A stretch of DNA of 62,653 bases from positions 1 through 62,653 of the forward strand of contig NZ_JAGKSP010000022.1 in assembly GCF_017942085.1 (NCBI RefSeq), given 5' to 3'. The notes under the pieces were generated by a model, which worked only from the letters and a program-made list of their open reading frames with translations, searched no databases and was not told where the DNA came from. This DNA is from Paenibacillus lignilyticus (GTDB lineage: Bacteria; Bacillota; Bacilli; Paenibacillales; Paenibacillaceae). Of the stretch, positions 53,911-62,565 are shown piece by piece. The number at the start of each line of letters is the position of its first letter. Position 1 is the first letter of the stretch. A program made the translations under genes and the position numbers.

Positions 53911-54987
53911 TTAAATTTGTCTGTCAATGAACATCTGCTCCTGGATCCGCTTCAAGCCTTCCTTAATCGCACGTGCCCGTACCTCGCCAATGCCGTCCAC
54001 AGCGTCCAATTCCTCAATCGTTGCCATCAAAATATGAGGCAAATATCCAAATCGTTCCACGAGATTATTCATGATAACCTGCGGCAGCCTTGGAATTCGA
54101 CTTAACAATCTGTAGCCGCGCGGCGCAACCATTTCTTCGGATGCAGCGCTTAGTCCGCTATAACCGAGCAATTTCATGATTTGCCCCAGTTCCAGCAGTT
54201 CTTCGGAATTCAGCTTGCGGATGCTCGCGCGAATTTCACGGATGCGGTCCTCGTTGGGATCCTTCACATAATCCTTGAGCAGGAACCAAGCTTCTTCTTC
54301 CACGCCGCCGACAAGCTCTTCCATCTGCATGCTGATGAGGCGGCCTTCCGTACCGAGCTCATTGACGTAACGTTTGATTTCCATTTTGACGCGGATGACC
54401 ATCTCTACCCGCTTGATAACATGGGCAACCTCTTGCAAGGTGACCATCTCTTCAAACTCCAGTGCGGATAGGTTGGTAAAGGACTGGTTCAGCACCACTT
54501 TGTATTTTTCAAGCGTTTGAATCGCCTGATTGGCTTTGGTCAGAATGACGCCCATTTCCTTAAGCGAATACCTGAACTGACCTTGATAAAGCGTAATAAC
54601 ATTCCGCCGCTGCGAAATGGATACAACCAGCTTGCCCGTTTGTTTCGCTACCCGCTCTGCGGTACGATGCCGAATTCCTGTCTCGCTGGAGGAGATGGAG
54701 CTGTCGGGAATTAGCTGGGTATTGGCATATAAAATACGTTTGCGATCTTCGCTAAGTATAATGGCGCCATCCATTTTGGCCAGCTCGTATAAATAGTTCG
54801 GGGAAAAATCGCAATTGATGGAGAAGCCGCCGTCTACAACTTCCATCACTTCCGGACTGTAGCCGACGACGATGAGCGCCCCGGTCTTCGCTCGCAGCAC
54901 ATTATCGAGGCCTTCCCGGAACGCCATGCCCGGTGCGACCATCTGGAGCAGTTGATTCACTACCTCTGTTTGGTTTGACTCTTTCAT
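53911..54987 (-). CDS. disA: DNA integrity scanning protein DisA, diadenylate cyclase
   Basis: The 358-residue protein makes c-di-AMP and scans DNA for branched structures before sporulation. The DAC domain has DGA at 73-75 and RHR at 106-108. A helical linker and a C-terminal helix-hairpin-helix domain (LDAVDGIGEVRARAIKEGLK) follow. GGGGGGAG lies 7 nt before the ATG. It follows radA by 15 bp, matching the known RadA-DisA functional link. Confidence 0.97.
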   Translation of the reverse strand: MKESNQTEVVNQLLQMVAPGMAFREGLDNVLRAKTGALIVVGYSPEVMEVVDGGFSINCDFSPNYLYELAKMDGAIILSEDRKRILYANTQLIPDSSISSSETGIRHRTAERVAKQTGKLVVSISQRRNVITLYQGQFRYSLKEMGVILTKANQAIQTLEKYKVVLNQSFTNLSALEFEEMVTLQEVAHVIKRVEMVIRVKMEIKRYVNELGTEGRLISMQMEELVGGVEEEAWFLLKDYVKDPNEDRIREIRASIRKLNSEELLELGQIMKLLGYSGLSAASEEMVAPRGYRLLSRIPRLPQVIMNNLVERFGYLPHILMATIEELDAVDGIGEVRARAIKEGLKRIQEQMFIDRQI

Positions 54988-55002
54988 CGATTTCTCCCCC
55001 CT

Positions 55003-56370
55003 CTATCCGAATGCCTTGGACAGCGCATCTGCAACCGTCTCTACACCGATGATTTCTATGCCGGCAGGCGGGGTCCAGCCCTTCAAGCTCTTCTGAGGCA
55101 TAATGACCCGCTTAAATCCCAGTTTCTGCGCTTCCTTTACACGCTGTTCAGCGCGGGACACGCCCCGCACTTCACCTGTCAATCCAATTTCTCCGAAGAA
55201 TACGTCGAATGGTCTGGTCGGCGCATCGCGGAAGCTTGATGCAATACTAACCGCGGCAGCCAGATCGACAGCGGGCTCATCGAGACGGATACCGCCGGCG
55301 ACATTGAGGTAAACATCCTGCGTTTGCAAGAACATGCCCATTCGTTTCTCCAGCACCGCGACGATCAAGGTCATCCTGTTGTGGTCAATCCCCGTCGCCA
55401 TCCTGCGCGGAGAGGGGAAATTCGTTGACGCGACAAGCGCCTGAAGCTCGACGAGCACCGGCCTTGTGCCTTCCATGCTCGCCACGACGGTAGAACCGGA
55501 CACGCCAAGCGGACGTTCCGATAAGAACAGCTCGGACGGATTATTAACCTCCCGCAGCCCTTCTTCCACCATTTCGAAAATACCAATTTCATTGGTAGAG
55601 CCGAACCGATTCTTAACGGCCCTAAGCAATCGGTACGAATGATGCCGTTCCCCTTCAAAGTAGAGCACACAGTCAACCATATGCTCGAGCATCCGCGGAC
55701 CCGCGATGGCGCCTTCCTTCGTAACGTGGCCAACCAAAACCGTTGCGATGCCTTTAATCTTCGCTACCCGCATGAAGTGAGCCGTACATTCCCGTACTTG
55801 CGAAACGCTACCCGGCGCAGATTCCACTCTGGGGTCATAGACCGTCTGAATGGAATCGATGACGAGAAAATCCGGCTGAACCGATTCAATCGCATCATTG
55901 ATCTGCTCCATGTTCGTTTCGCAGAGTACATACAACGTATCGGACAACGCGCCAAGACGGTCGGCCCTCAATCGGGTCTGGCGTACGGATTCCTCTCCTG
56001 AAATATAGAGCACAGTCAGCTTCTTCGATGCCAGCGCATGGGAAGTTTGCAGCAGCAAGGTCGATTTGCCGATACCCGGATCCCCACCGACCAGAATAAG
56101 CGAGCCTGGCACGACGCCTCCGCCCAGCACACGATTGAGTTCCTGATTGGTTGTCTCGATCCGTTTTTCCTGACCACTTTCTATATGTATGATGGGAAGC
56201 GGCTTTTCTTTCGTCTGAATGAGCGGCGAGCCCATTCCTTGCGTCTTGACAACCGTTTCCTTCTCTTCCACCATCGTATTCCACTGCCCGCAGCCCGGGC
56301 ATTTACCCATCCATTTAGGTGACTCTGTTCCGCATTCGGTGCATGCGAACTTCACTTTAAGTTTTGCCAT
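55003..56370 (-). CDS. radA: DNA repair protein RadA (Sms)
   Basis: The 455-residue protein has an N-terminal zinc site (C10, C13, C24, C27), Walker A GGDPGIGKST at 95-104, the RadA-specific KNRFGS motif, and a C-terminal Lon-protease-like domain. RadA promotes branch migration in recombination. The ATG at 56370 has AAGGAG 6 nt upstream. It has its own promoter after the clpC terminator. Confidence 0.97.
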   Translation of the reverse strand: MAKLKVKFACTECGTESPKWMGKCPGCGQWNTMVEEKETVVKTQGMGSPLIQTKEKPLPIIHIESGQEKRIETTNQELNRVLGGGVVPGSLILVGGDPGIGKSTLLLQTSHALASKKLTVLYISGEESVRQTRLRADRLGALSDTLYVLCETNMEQINDAIESVQPDFLVIDSIQTVYDPRVESAPGSVSQVRECTAHFMRVAKIKGIATVLVGHVTKEGAIAGPRMLEHMVDCVLYFEGERHHSYRLLRAVKNRFGSTNEIGIFEMVEEGLREVNNPSELFLSERPLGVSGSTVVASMEGTRPVLVELQALVASTNFPSPRRMATGIDHNRMTLIVAVLEKRMGMFLQTQDVYLNVAGGIRLDEPAVDLAAAVSIASSFRDAPTRPFDVFFGEIGLTGEVRGVSRAEQRVKEAQKLGFKRVIMPQKSLKGWTPPAGIEIIGVETVADALSKAFG

Positions 56371-56404
56371 GTGCAGCTCCTTATGCAAAAGACGTATCAT
56401 TCAA

Positions 56405-56434
56405 AGTTTACCATTTAACGCATGCTGATAACAA
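56405..56434 (-). promoter_or_regulatory. promoter of radA-disA
   Basis: TTGTTA (56429-56434), an 18-nt spacer ending TGG, and TAAACT (56405-56410), an extended -10 arrangement between the clpC terminator and radA. Confidence 0.65.
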
Positions 56435-56465
56435 TTCTAATCGGCAGCCGATCTCATTGTTTCAT

Positions 56466-56513
56466 AAAAAAACCCTTTACTCCTCCGCCTTCGGCAGGAG
56501 AGTAAAGGGTTTT
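56466..56513 (-). terminator. intrinsic terminator of the ctsR-mcsA-mcsB-clpC operon
   Basis: A stem of about 20 bp (AAAACCCTTTACTC with its complement, extended to a GAAG loop) is followed on minus by TTTTTTT. It begins 9 nt after the clpC stop. Confidence 0.92.
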
Positions 56514-56521
56514 GTGTCATT

Positions 56522-58987
56522 TTATTTGGTCGCAGGCTCTTCCGCGGCCGGAACGTAATTGCTGTCGCGGTGGGTAACCGTCAGCTCTCCGTCCTTCTCG
56601 TCGATGATCAAATGATGACCCTTCGCGATTTTGCCAAGCAGCAGATCCTCTGACAGACGGTCCTCGATATGCTTCTGGATCGCTCTGCGCAGCGGACGTG
56701 CGCCGTACTGCGGATCGAAGCCTTCTTTCGCCAGGAATTCTTTCGCTGTATCCGTCAGCACAAAGTCTACTTCTTGCTCACGCAGACGTTTGCGAAGCTC
56801 TTCGGACATCAGCGTCACGATTTGAGCGATATGCTCCTTCTCGAGAGAATGGAACACGATCGTTTCATCGATCCGGTTCAGGAACTCAGGGCGGAAGCTC
56901 TTCTTCAGCTCTGCCAACACTTTATCTTTCATGATGTTAAAGTCGCGCCCCGCATCCTGTGCGGCCGTAAAGCCGAGGGAGGAATTGCGTTTGATTTGAT
57001 CAGCGCCTACGTTTGACGTCATGATAATGAGGGTGTTGCGGAAGTCGACGACACGTCCTTTGGAGTCCGTGAGTCGGCCATCCTCAAGCACTTGAAGCAA
57101 AATATTGAACACTTCCGGATGAGCTTTCTCGATTTCGTCAAGCAGCACAACCGAATATGGCTTGCGGCGAACCTTCTCGGTCAATTGACCGCCTTCTTCA
57201 TAGCCGACATATCCCGGAGGCGCGCCGACCAATCTGGACGTGGAGTGTTTCTCCATGTATTCCGACATGTCGATGCGGATGACCGCATTCTCATCGCCGA
57301 ACATCGCTTCTGCAAGCGCGCGTGCCAATTCCGTTTTACCAACCCCGGTAGGTCCGAGGAAGATAAAGGAGCCCATCGGGCGTTTCGGATCCTTCAGACC
57401 TGCACGCGCTCTGCGGATGGCACGTGACACGGCTTTCACCGCTTCGCTTTGTCCGATAACGCGGTCATGAAGAATATCTTCCATCTTGAGCAGGCGCTGC
57501 GTTTCTTCCTCGGCAAGTTTGGACACCGGAATACCGGTCCAGCTTGCCACGATCTGAGCGATATCGTCAGGCGTTACTTCGGAATCCGTACGGCCCTGCT
57601 TTTCTTTCCACTGATTCTTCGTCACATCGAGCTCTTCCCGAATCTTCTGCTCCGTGTCGCGAAGTGCGGCAGCTTTCTCAAACTCTTGGCTTTGAACCGC
57701 GGAATCCTTCTCCTTGCGGATGTCTTCCAGGCGATTCTCCAGTTGTTTGAGGTTAGGCGGTACCGTGTACGATTTCAAGCGCACTTTGGAGCTCGCTTCG
57801 TCGATAAGGTCGATGGCCTTATCCGGCAAGAAACGGTCGGTGATGTAGCGATCAGAGAGCTTCACGGCTTGCTCGATAGCTTCATCCGTAATTTTCACGC
57901 GGTGATGCGCTTCATAGCGATCACGCAAACCGTGCAGAATTTGAATCGCTTCTTCCGGCGATGGCTGATCCACCGTAATCGGTTGGAAACGGCGCTCCAG
58001 CGCGGCGTCCTTCTCGATATATTTCCGATACTCATCAAGCGTTGTTGCACCGATGCACTGCAGCTCGCCGCGGGCAAGAGCAGGCTTAAGAATATTCGAT
58101 GCATCAATCGCACCTTCCGCTCCCCCTGCACCGATCAGCGTATGCAGCTCATCAATGAACAAGACGATGTTGCCGGCTTGACGAATTTCGTCCATGATTT
58201 TCTTCAAACGGTCCTCGAACTCACCGCGATACTTCGTACCCGCAACGACAGAGCCCATATCGAGCGTCATGACGCGTTTGTCACGAAGCGTCTCCGGAAT
58301 TTCGCCCGCGATAATTTTCTGAGCTAATCCTTCCGCGATAGCCGTCTTACCAACGCCCGGCTCCCCGATCAGAACCGGATTGTTCTTCGTTCTGCGGCTC
58401 AGCACTTGGATCACGCGTTCGATTTCTTTGCTCCGGCCGATAACCGGATCCAAATTACCGTCTTTGGCGTAGGCCGTCAAATCGCGAGCCAAACCATCCA
58501 GTGTCGGCGTGCTTACATTTGTCGGTGCGCCGTGATTGCTTGAAACGGCTTCGCTGCTGCCCAGAAGCTGCAGCACTTGCTGACGTGCTTTATTTAAACT
58601 AATGCCAAGGTTGTTCAGTACACGAGCCGCTACGCCTTCCCCTTCGCGAATCAGGCCGAGCAAAATATGCTCTGTGCCCACGTACGTATGTCCAAGCTTA
58701 CGTGCTTCATCCATCGAAAGCTCGATTACCTTCTTGGCACGTGGTGTGTACGCAATATTGGTAGGTTGTTCTTGTCCGCGTCCGATCAGCGTCTCCACTT
58801 CATCTTGAATTTTCTCAAGGCTGAGGCCAAGTCCGATCAGTGCTTTTGCGGCGATTCCTTCCCCTTCTCGGTTCAGCCCGAGCAAAATATGCTCCGTGCC
58901 GATATTGTTATGACCGAGACGAACCGCTTCTTCCTGCGCCAGTGCGAGCACTTTCTGTGCCCGTTCGGTAAATCTTCCAAACATCAT
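56522..58987 (-). CDS. clpC: ATP-dependent Clp protease ATPase subunit ClpC
   Basis: The 821-residue HSP100 unfoldase has a double Clp N domain (about 1-145), AAA1 with GEPGVGKT, a middle domain with a UVR-like EFEKAAALRDTEQ segment, and AAA2 with GPTGVGKT. It works with ClpP and degrades arginine-phosphorylated proteins marked by McsB. The ATG at 58987 has GGGGGTG 7 nt upstream and gives the Bacillus start MMFGRFTERAQKV; an ATG at 58993 overlaps the mcsB stop. Confidence 0.98.
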   Translation of the reverse strand: MMFGRFTERAQKVLALAQEEAVRLGHNNIGTEHILLGLNREGEGIAAKALIGLGLSLEKIQDEVETLIGRGQEQPTNIAYTPRAKKVIELSMDEARKLGHTYVGTEHILLGLIREGEGVAARVLNNLGISLNKARQQVLQLLGSSEAVSSNHGAPTNVSTPTLDGLARDLTAYAKDGNLDPVIGRSKEIERVIQVLSRRTKNNPVLIGEPGVGKTAIAEGLAQKIIAGEIPETLRDKRVMTLDMGSVVAGTKYRGEFEDRLKKIMDEIRQAGNIVLFIDELHTLIGAGGAEGAIDASNILKPALARGELQCIGATTLDEYRKYIEKDAALERRFQPITVDQPSPEEAIQILHGLRDRYEAHHRVKITDEAIEQAVKLSDRYITDRFLPDKAIDLIDEASSKVRLKSYTVPPNLKQLENRLEDIRKEKDSAVQSQEFEKAAALRDTEQKIREELDVTKNQWKEKQGRTDSEVTPDDIAQIVASWTGIPVSKLAEEETQRLLKMEDILHDRVIGQSEAVKAVSRAIRRARAGLKDPKRPMGSFIFLGPTGVGKTELARALAEAMFGDENAVIRIDMSEYMEKHSTSRLVGAPPGYVGYEEGGQLTEKVRRKPYSVVLLDEIEKAHPEVFNILLQVLEDGRLTDSKGRVVDFRNTLIIMTSNVGADQIKRNSSLGFTAAQDAGRDFNIMKDKVLAELKKSFRPEFLNRIDETIVFHSLEKEHIAQIVTLMSEELRKRLREQEVDFVLTDTAKEFLAKEGFDPQYGARPLRRAIQKHIEDRLSEDLLLGKIAKGHHLIIDEKDGELTVTHRDSNYVPAAEEPATK

Positions 58988-58989
58988 GT

Positions 58990-60066
58990 TCATACACCCC
59001 CATGATCGGATTCACTTTGTAAATGACTTCGTATAAGTTCCGCTCGTCGGATATCCCGCTGCTCAGGCGTCATTTTCTCATGAAACACCTGTTGGAGGAA
59101 ACCCGGCTGCGTTAATACCATCATTTCATTCATTACCTGCGGTGAGACATTTCGAATCAAACCCAAATCGATGCCTAGACGGACATCGGACAGCCTTTGG
59201 GAAGCCTCCTTGGTATCCATGATCATCGCATGCGACAAGATGCCGTAGGAACGATAGACCCGATCCTCCAGACGGACGCGCGATTCTTCCAGCAGACGCT
59301 GGCGAGCCGCTCGTTCGTGCTCAATAATTTGCCGAGCCACACTGTGCAGGTTCTCGATGATTTCCCCTTCGGATTGACCAAGCGTAATTTGATTCGAAAT
59401 TTGAAACAAGTTTCCGAGCGCTTCGCTGCCTTCGCCATAAATGCCCCGAACGGCCAGCCCCACCTGCGTGACGGCCGACAAAATGCGGTTGATCTGCTGC
59501 GAAAGCACAAGACCCGGAAGATGCATCATGACCGATGAGCGAATGCCTGTGCCAACGTTAGTCGGACAGCTTGTTAAATATCCCCTTCGCTCGTCATAAG
59601 CGTAATTCGTGACTTCTTCAAAAATATCGTCAATGCGATTCGCCAGACCCCATGCTTCCTTAACCTGAAAACCGGGATATAGACATTGAATGCGCAAATG
59701 ATCCTCTTCATTCACCATAATGCTAACGGATTCATTCTCGCTTAGCAGCACGGCGCCGCTGCGTGACTCATTGGCCAGGTTGGGGCTAATGAGATGCTTC
59801 TCCACAAGCACTCTGCGTTCAAGCTCGTTTAGCTGGGAGAGCTTGATGGTTTCGAAATTGCCGAGCTCGCTCAGTTGGCCCGTTTCAGCCACATTCGTAA
59901 GCTGTTCCATCACTTCGTTTGCCTGCTCTGTTGTGGCAAGCATCGGAAACGGATGACTCGATAAATTGCGGGCAATTCGGATGCGGCTGCTGATGACAAC
60001 ATCCGTATCAGGGCCATTTCCCTTCATCCAGTCGCTCAGCGCTTCATCTACATAACGCTTCGACAT
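58990..60066 (-). CDS. mcsB: protein arginine kinase McsB
   Basis: The 358-residue enzyme is related to ATP:guanido phosphotransferases, with VVISSRIRIARNLSSHPFP and the active-site segment SCPTNVGTGIRSSVMMHLPG. The C-terminal RDIRRA motif is the known phosphoarginine-binding pocket that allosterically activates the enzyme. It marks misfolded proteins for ClpCP. Confidence 0.97.
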   Translation of the reverse strand: MSKRYVDEALSDWMKGNGPDTDVVISSRIRIARNLSSHPFPMLATTEQANEVMEQLTNVAETGQLSELGNFETIKLSQLNELERRVLVEKHLISPNLANESRSGAVLLSENESVSIMVNEEDHLRIQCLYPGFQVKEAWGLANRIDDIFEEVTNYAYDERRGYLTSCPTNVGTGIRSSVMMHLPGLVLSQQINRILSAVTQVGLAVRGIYGEGSEALGNLFQISNQITLGQSEGEIIENLHSVARQIIEHERAARQRLLEESRVRLEDRVYRSYGILSHAMIMDTKEASQRLSDVRLGIDLGLIRNVSPQVMNEMMVLTQPGFLQQVFHEKMTPEQRDIRRAELIRSHLQSESDHGGV

Positions 60067-60093
60067 CCTTCTGAATCACCTTCCTAACCGCGC

Positions 60094-60618
60094 CTAAACA
60101 TCGGCTATATTGCGCTCCAGTTCCCGAATCCGATCCCGAATTTGGGCCGCGTCCTCGAACTCTTCCTGTTCGATACGCATGTGCAAATCCCTTCTCAGCT
60201 GTTCAATTTCGCGCTTTACTTGGATTTGAACACCTGTTCGCTTTGGAATTTTACCAACATGTGTTGTATTGCCGTGCACCCGTTTAAAAATAGGGTCCAG
60301 TTTGCTGCCAAATTGGATATAACAATTGCTGCAGCCGAATCGGCCCATCTTACTGAATTGTGTATAGGTCAGTCCGCAGTGCTCGCAGCGCAGCTGCTGC
60401 TGCGGCTTGGCGCCAAGTGTATTCATGTTCCCGGCAGGCTCGAAATCGAGCAAACCGGATAACAGGCTGTGGATCGAGAATCCGTTAGCCGTGCCCGGAA
60501 TTCCTTCTCCCCGTTCTCGCGCGCATGTTTCACAAATATGAAACTCTGTCTTCTCGCCATTCACAATCTTCGTAAAATGAAGCGTAGCCGGCTTCTTGTC
60601 ACATTCCTGACAAAGCAT
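60094..60618 (-). CDS. mcsA: McsA, zinc-binding activator of McsB
   Basis: The 174-residue protein has four CxxC motifs: CQEC, CETC, CEHC and CSNC, which bind zinc. It ends with a UVR domain (EEFEDAAQIRDRIRELE). McsA activates McsB kinase and couples it to ClpC. It lies between ctsR and mcsB in the standard heat-shock operon. Confidence 0.96.
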   Translation of the reverse strand: MLCQECDKKPATLHFTKIVNGEKTEFHICETCARERGEGIPGTANGFSIHSLLSGLLDFEPAGNMNTLGAKPQQQLRCEHCGLTYTQFSKMGRFGCSNCYIQFGSKLDPIFKRVHGNTTHVGKIPKRTGVQIQVKREIEQLRRDLHMRIEQEEFEDAAQIRDRIRELERNIADV

Positions 60619-60654
60619 TCCGCACTATCCCTCCTCATACAAGGCTTGCGCAGC

Positions 60655-61116
60655 TTACTTAACGAGCAGTGTGATCAACATCGCCCTCAATAGCCTAGCC
60701 CGAATTTCATCCCGCAGCGGCAGCTTCACAGCGATGGAATCACGAGATATCGCGGCGCGAAGTAAATTAGCTTCTCGCCTGGATATGACCTTGCCTTCCT
60801 CCAGCTGATACACAATGCCTTCTGCCGTGTCCTGATCCACTTGCTCGCCGATGGTTTGGGCAAGATGCTCTTGAAGGGCCGACAGTGTGGGCAGCTCTAC
60901 ACGTTGAATGCGAATATAACCGCCTCCGCCGCGTTTACTCTCCACAAAATAACCTTTCTCCAGCGTGAACCTTGTGCTGATGACGTAGTTGATTTGCGAC
61001 GGCACGCAAGAGAAGCGGTCCGCCAAATCATTACGCTGAAGCTCTACAGCACCACCGGGACTTTCTTTAAGCATATGCTTGAGGTACTGCTCGATGAGAT
61101 CGGAAATGTTGCGCAT
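60655..61116 (-). CDS. ctsR: transcriptional repressor CtsR
   Basis: The 153-residue repressor has an N-terminal winged helix with CVPSQINYVISTRFTLEKGY and the heat-sensing tetraglycine wing RGGGGYIRI. It represses clp genes and its own operon. The ATG at 61116 has AGGGAGG about 9 nt upstream; an upstream in-frame ATG at 61146 is not needed. Its operator at 61207-61223 shows autoregulation. Confidence 0.97.
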   Translation of the reverse strand: MRNISDLIEQYLKHMLKESPGGAVELQRNDLADRFSCVPSQINYVISTRFTLEKGYFVESKRGGGGYIRIQRVELPTLSALQEHLAQTIGEQVDQDTAEGIVYQLEEGKVISRREANLLRAAISRDSIAVKLPLRDEIRARLLRAMLITLLVK

Positions 61117-61206
61117 TTCGCCAACCTCCCTAAGTTGCCCATACATCTACTCGGCGACTTGTATAGCCTAAAAATCTAAATCGTCAAAGTTTTTAGTCAA
61201 ATTGAC

Positions 61207-61223
61207 TTTGACTTTCTTTGACT
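61207..61223 (-). promoter_or_regulatory. CtsR operator
   Basis: On minus, AGTCAAA-gaa-AGTCAAA matches the CtsR heptad direct repeat with a 3-nt spacer exactly. It covers the predicted start of transcription. Further GTCAA/TTGAC half-sites extend to about 61185. Confidence 0.93.
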
Positions 61224-61231
61224 TTAACTTT

Positions 61232-61259
61232 ATTATACGCAAATTTGTCAAAAGGTCAA
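61232..61259 (-). promoter_or_regulatory. sigma-A promoter of ctsR-mcsA-mcsB-clpC
   Basis: TTGACC (61254-61259), a 16-nt spacer and TATAAT (61232-61237), with the CtsR operator immediately downstream. Confidence 0.82.
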
Positions 61260-61329
61260 GCGGATTGCCACCACTGCGTATCCTTACTATCTTGGGCGGA
61301 TCGCGCCTATTTATACGTTGCCCGTTCGC

Positions 61330-61518
61330 TTATCCACAACGAAAAGGCAACTGTACTGAATAACAATATATGTGCGCGAGGATGAAAAAGATTTATTAAC
61401 ATGTGAATAACGCAATTGCGTCGCGACAAAAGAAAGAGGTTTTTGCGGACTTATACATAGCTTCTGCACAGGGTGAGGATAAAGTGTGAGTTATCACATA
61501 AATGTACTTGTTTATCCA
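61330..61518. other. cluster of DnaA-box sequences
   Basis: TTATCCACA at 61330-61338 (plus), TTATTCACA at 61402-61410 (minus) and the one-mismatch TTATCCACT at 61510-61518 (plus) lie in the non-coding stretch 61260-61580. No gene is credible here. Two exact boxes within 80 bp exceed expectation, but binding is unproven. Confidence 0.4.
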
Positions 61519-61632
61519 CTGCATGAGGTTCAAGTAGCTGCTTGAAAAATGCGCCACTTTTATAAATCGGAGAGATGAAGGGGCCTTGCTTACGCCGCGA
61601 GCGTTCGGCCGCTTGGGGCTGACGCTGGCGCA

Positions 61633-61656
61633 TCTCCAGGCAAGCTTGCCTGGAGA
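61633..61656. repeat. 24-bp perfect palindrome
   Basis: TCTCCAGGCAAG is followed directly by its reverse complement with no spacer. It lies at the left edge of the GC-rich repeat block, and its CAAGCTTGCC-like core resembles part of the neighbouring 43-bp unit. Confidence 0.85.
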
Positions 61657-61689
61657 GCGGCTATGCGGCTTGTCGGTGGCGGCGGAGGC

Positions 61690-61818
61690 GATTGCAATCT
61701 TTCCAGGAGCGCTGCTTGTCGGCGCCGGCGACGATTGCAATCTTTCCAGGAGCGCTGCTTGTCGGCTCCGGCGACGATTGCAAGCTTTCCAGGAGCGCTG
61801 CTTGTCGGCGGCGGCGAT
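61690..61818. repeat. three 43-bp GC-rich tandem repeats
   Basis: Copies lie at 61690-61732, 61733-61775 and 61776-61818. Each begins GATTGCAA and contains CTTTCCAGGAGCGCTGCTTG; they differ at only a few positions near the 3' end. A degenerate partial copy lies at about 61649-61689. The unit length is not a multiple of three, so open frames across it (for example 61396-61851 on minus) change frame in each copy and are not credible genes. Confidence 0.9.
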
Positions 61819-61877
61819 GACATGAGTTGATCGTCCACCGAAGCTGATCATTGCCGTTCCCTTCCCGGCCAGCGGCT

Positions 61878-61927
61878 ACCGATCACATTAATTGTGGTCG
61901 GTTATTCGTGCTTCACGCCTACTCTCC
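61878..61927 (-). pseudogene. decayed copy of the 5S rRNA tail and rrn terminator
   Basis: On minus this contains GGAGAGTAGG, then AAGCACGAATAACCGACCAC, then the paired terminator arm. It is nearly identical to the real 5S 3' end plus terminator at 62292-62345, apart from a 4-nt deletion in the 5S tail and two substitutions in the hairpin. The T-run is missing. It appears to be a remnant of a former rrn end. Confidence 0.75.
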
Positions 61928-61936
61928 TAATAAAAT

Positions 61937-62123
61937 TGTAACGGTCACAAATGACCATTACAGCCCTTTCTCGCTTTTTGTCCGACTGTAACGGTCACTA
62001 TTGTCCATTACAACTGAATCATTAGTGTTTTGAGCAGGGTTTCGGTTCTAACGGACATTATTGACCGTTTAGATTTCTTATTTTGGGTACTCTGGCTTCT
62101 AACAGATATTTTTGACCGTTAGA
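61937..62123. repeat. array of four imperfect palindromic elements
   Basis: Elements at 61937-61962, 61987-62012, 62047-62073 and 62098-62123 each read as an arm like TAACGGTCA, a 4-nt loop and an arm like TGACCGTTA. The first two differ at only three positions. Intervals between starts are 50, 60 and 51 nt. They do not resemble CRISPR repeats in conservation, and spacers share no obvious similarity. Confidence 0.85.
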
Positions 62124-62284
62124 TGCCTGTAATCCTTATCAAAAGGATCCGGCTCGGCAGCCCAGTATGAACATTACAGTAGGGATTAATGGGATTAATC
62201 GGTTATGTTCGTGACAAGCGCATTGGGTCCATGCTCACCCTCATCCTCATCCTTCTCCGCCATCGATAATTAAGCTTGTTAACA

Positions 62285-62317
62285 ACAAAAAACCGACCAC
62301 ATTAAATGTGGTCGGTT
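62285..62317 (-). terminator. rrn operon terminator after 5S
   Basis: ACCGACCACA-TTTAA-TGTGGTCGGT in transcript sense, followed by TTTTTTG, begins 7 nt beyond the 5S 3' end. Confidence 0.94.
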
Positions 62318-62323
62318 ATTCGT

Positions 62324-62440
62324 GCTTGGCAACGTCCTACTCTCCCAGGACCCTGCGGTCCAAGTACCATCGGCGCTGGAGGGCTTAACGGTCGTGTTCG
62401 GGATGGGTACGCGTGGTTCCCCTCCGCCATCGCCACCAAA
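62324..62440 (-). rRNA. rrf: 5S rRNA
   Basis: The 117-nt reverse complement runs from TTTGGTGGCGATGGCGGAGG to GGGAGAGTAGGACGTTGCCA plus AGC and contains CCCATCCCGAACACG, all diagnostic of Firmicute 5S rRNA. It is complete. The 125-nt spacer to 23S contains no tRNA gene. Confidence 0.97.
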
Positions 62441-62565
62441 CGGTGATCGCGTTAGCGATACTATGCACAAGGCTTACGCCCTGAAAACTGGATACGAACC
62501 TTTGCGAAGGTTTTGTTTAGCTGATTTTGTCCGAAGTTGAACATCCGAGCGAACGTTCGTAGGAT

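Noticed and set aside
61396..61851. Minus-strand frame of 151 codons across the 43-bp repeats
   Set aside because: The repeat unit is not a multiple of three, so each copy is read in a different frame. Composition is Arg/Ala/Ser-rich, and no ribosome binding site is present.
61937..62123. Possible CRISPR array
   Set aside because: Repeats are only four, diverge between copies and have unequal spacing, and no cas genes are in the window.
62279..62540. Frames overlapping 5S rRNA and its flanks
   Set aside because: They lie on an rRNA gene and its terminator and have no coding signals.
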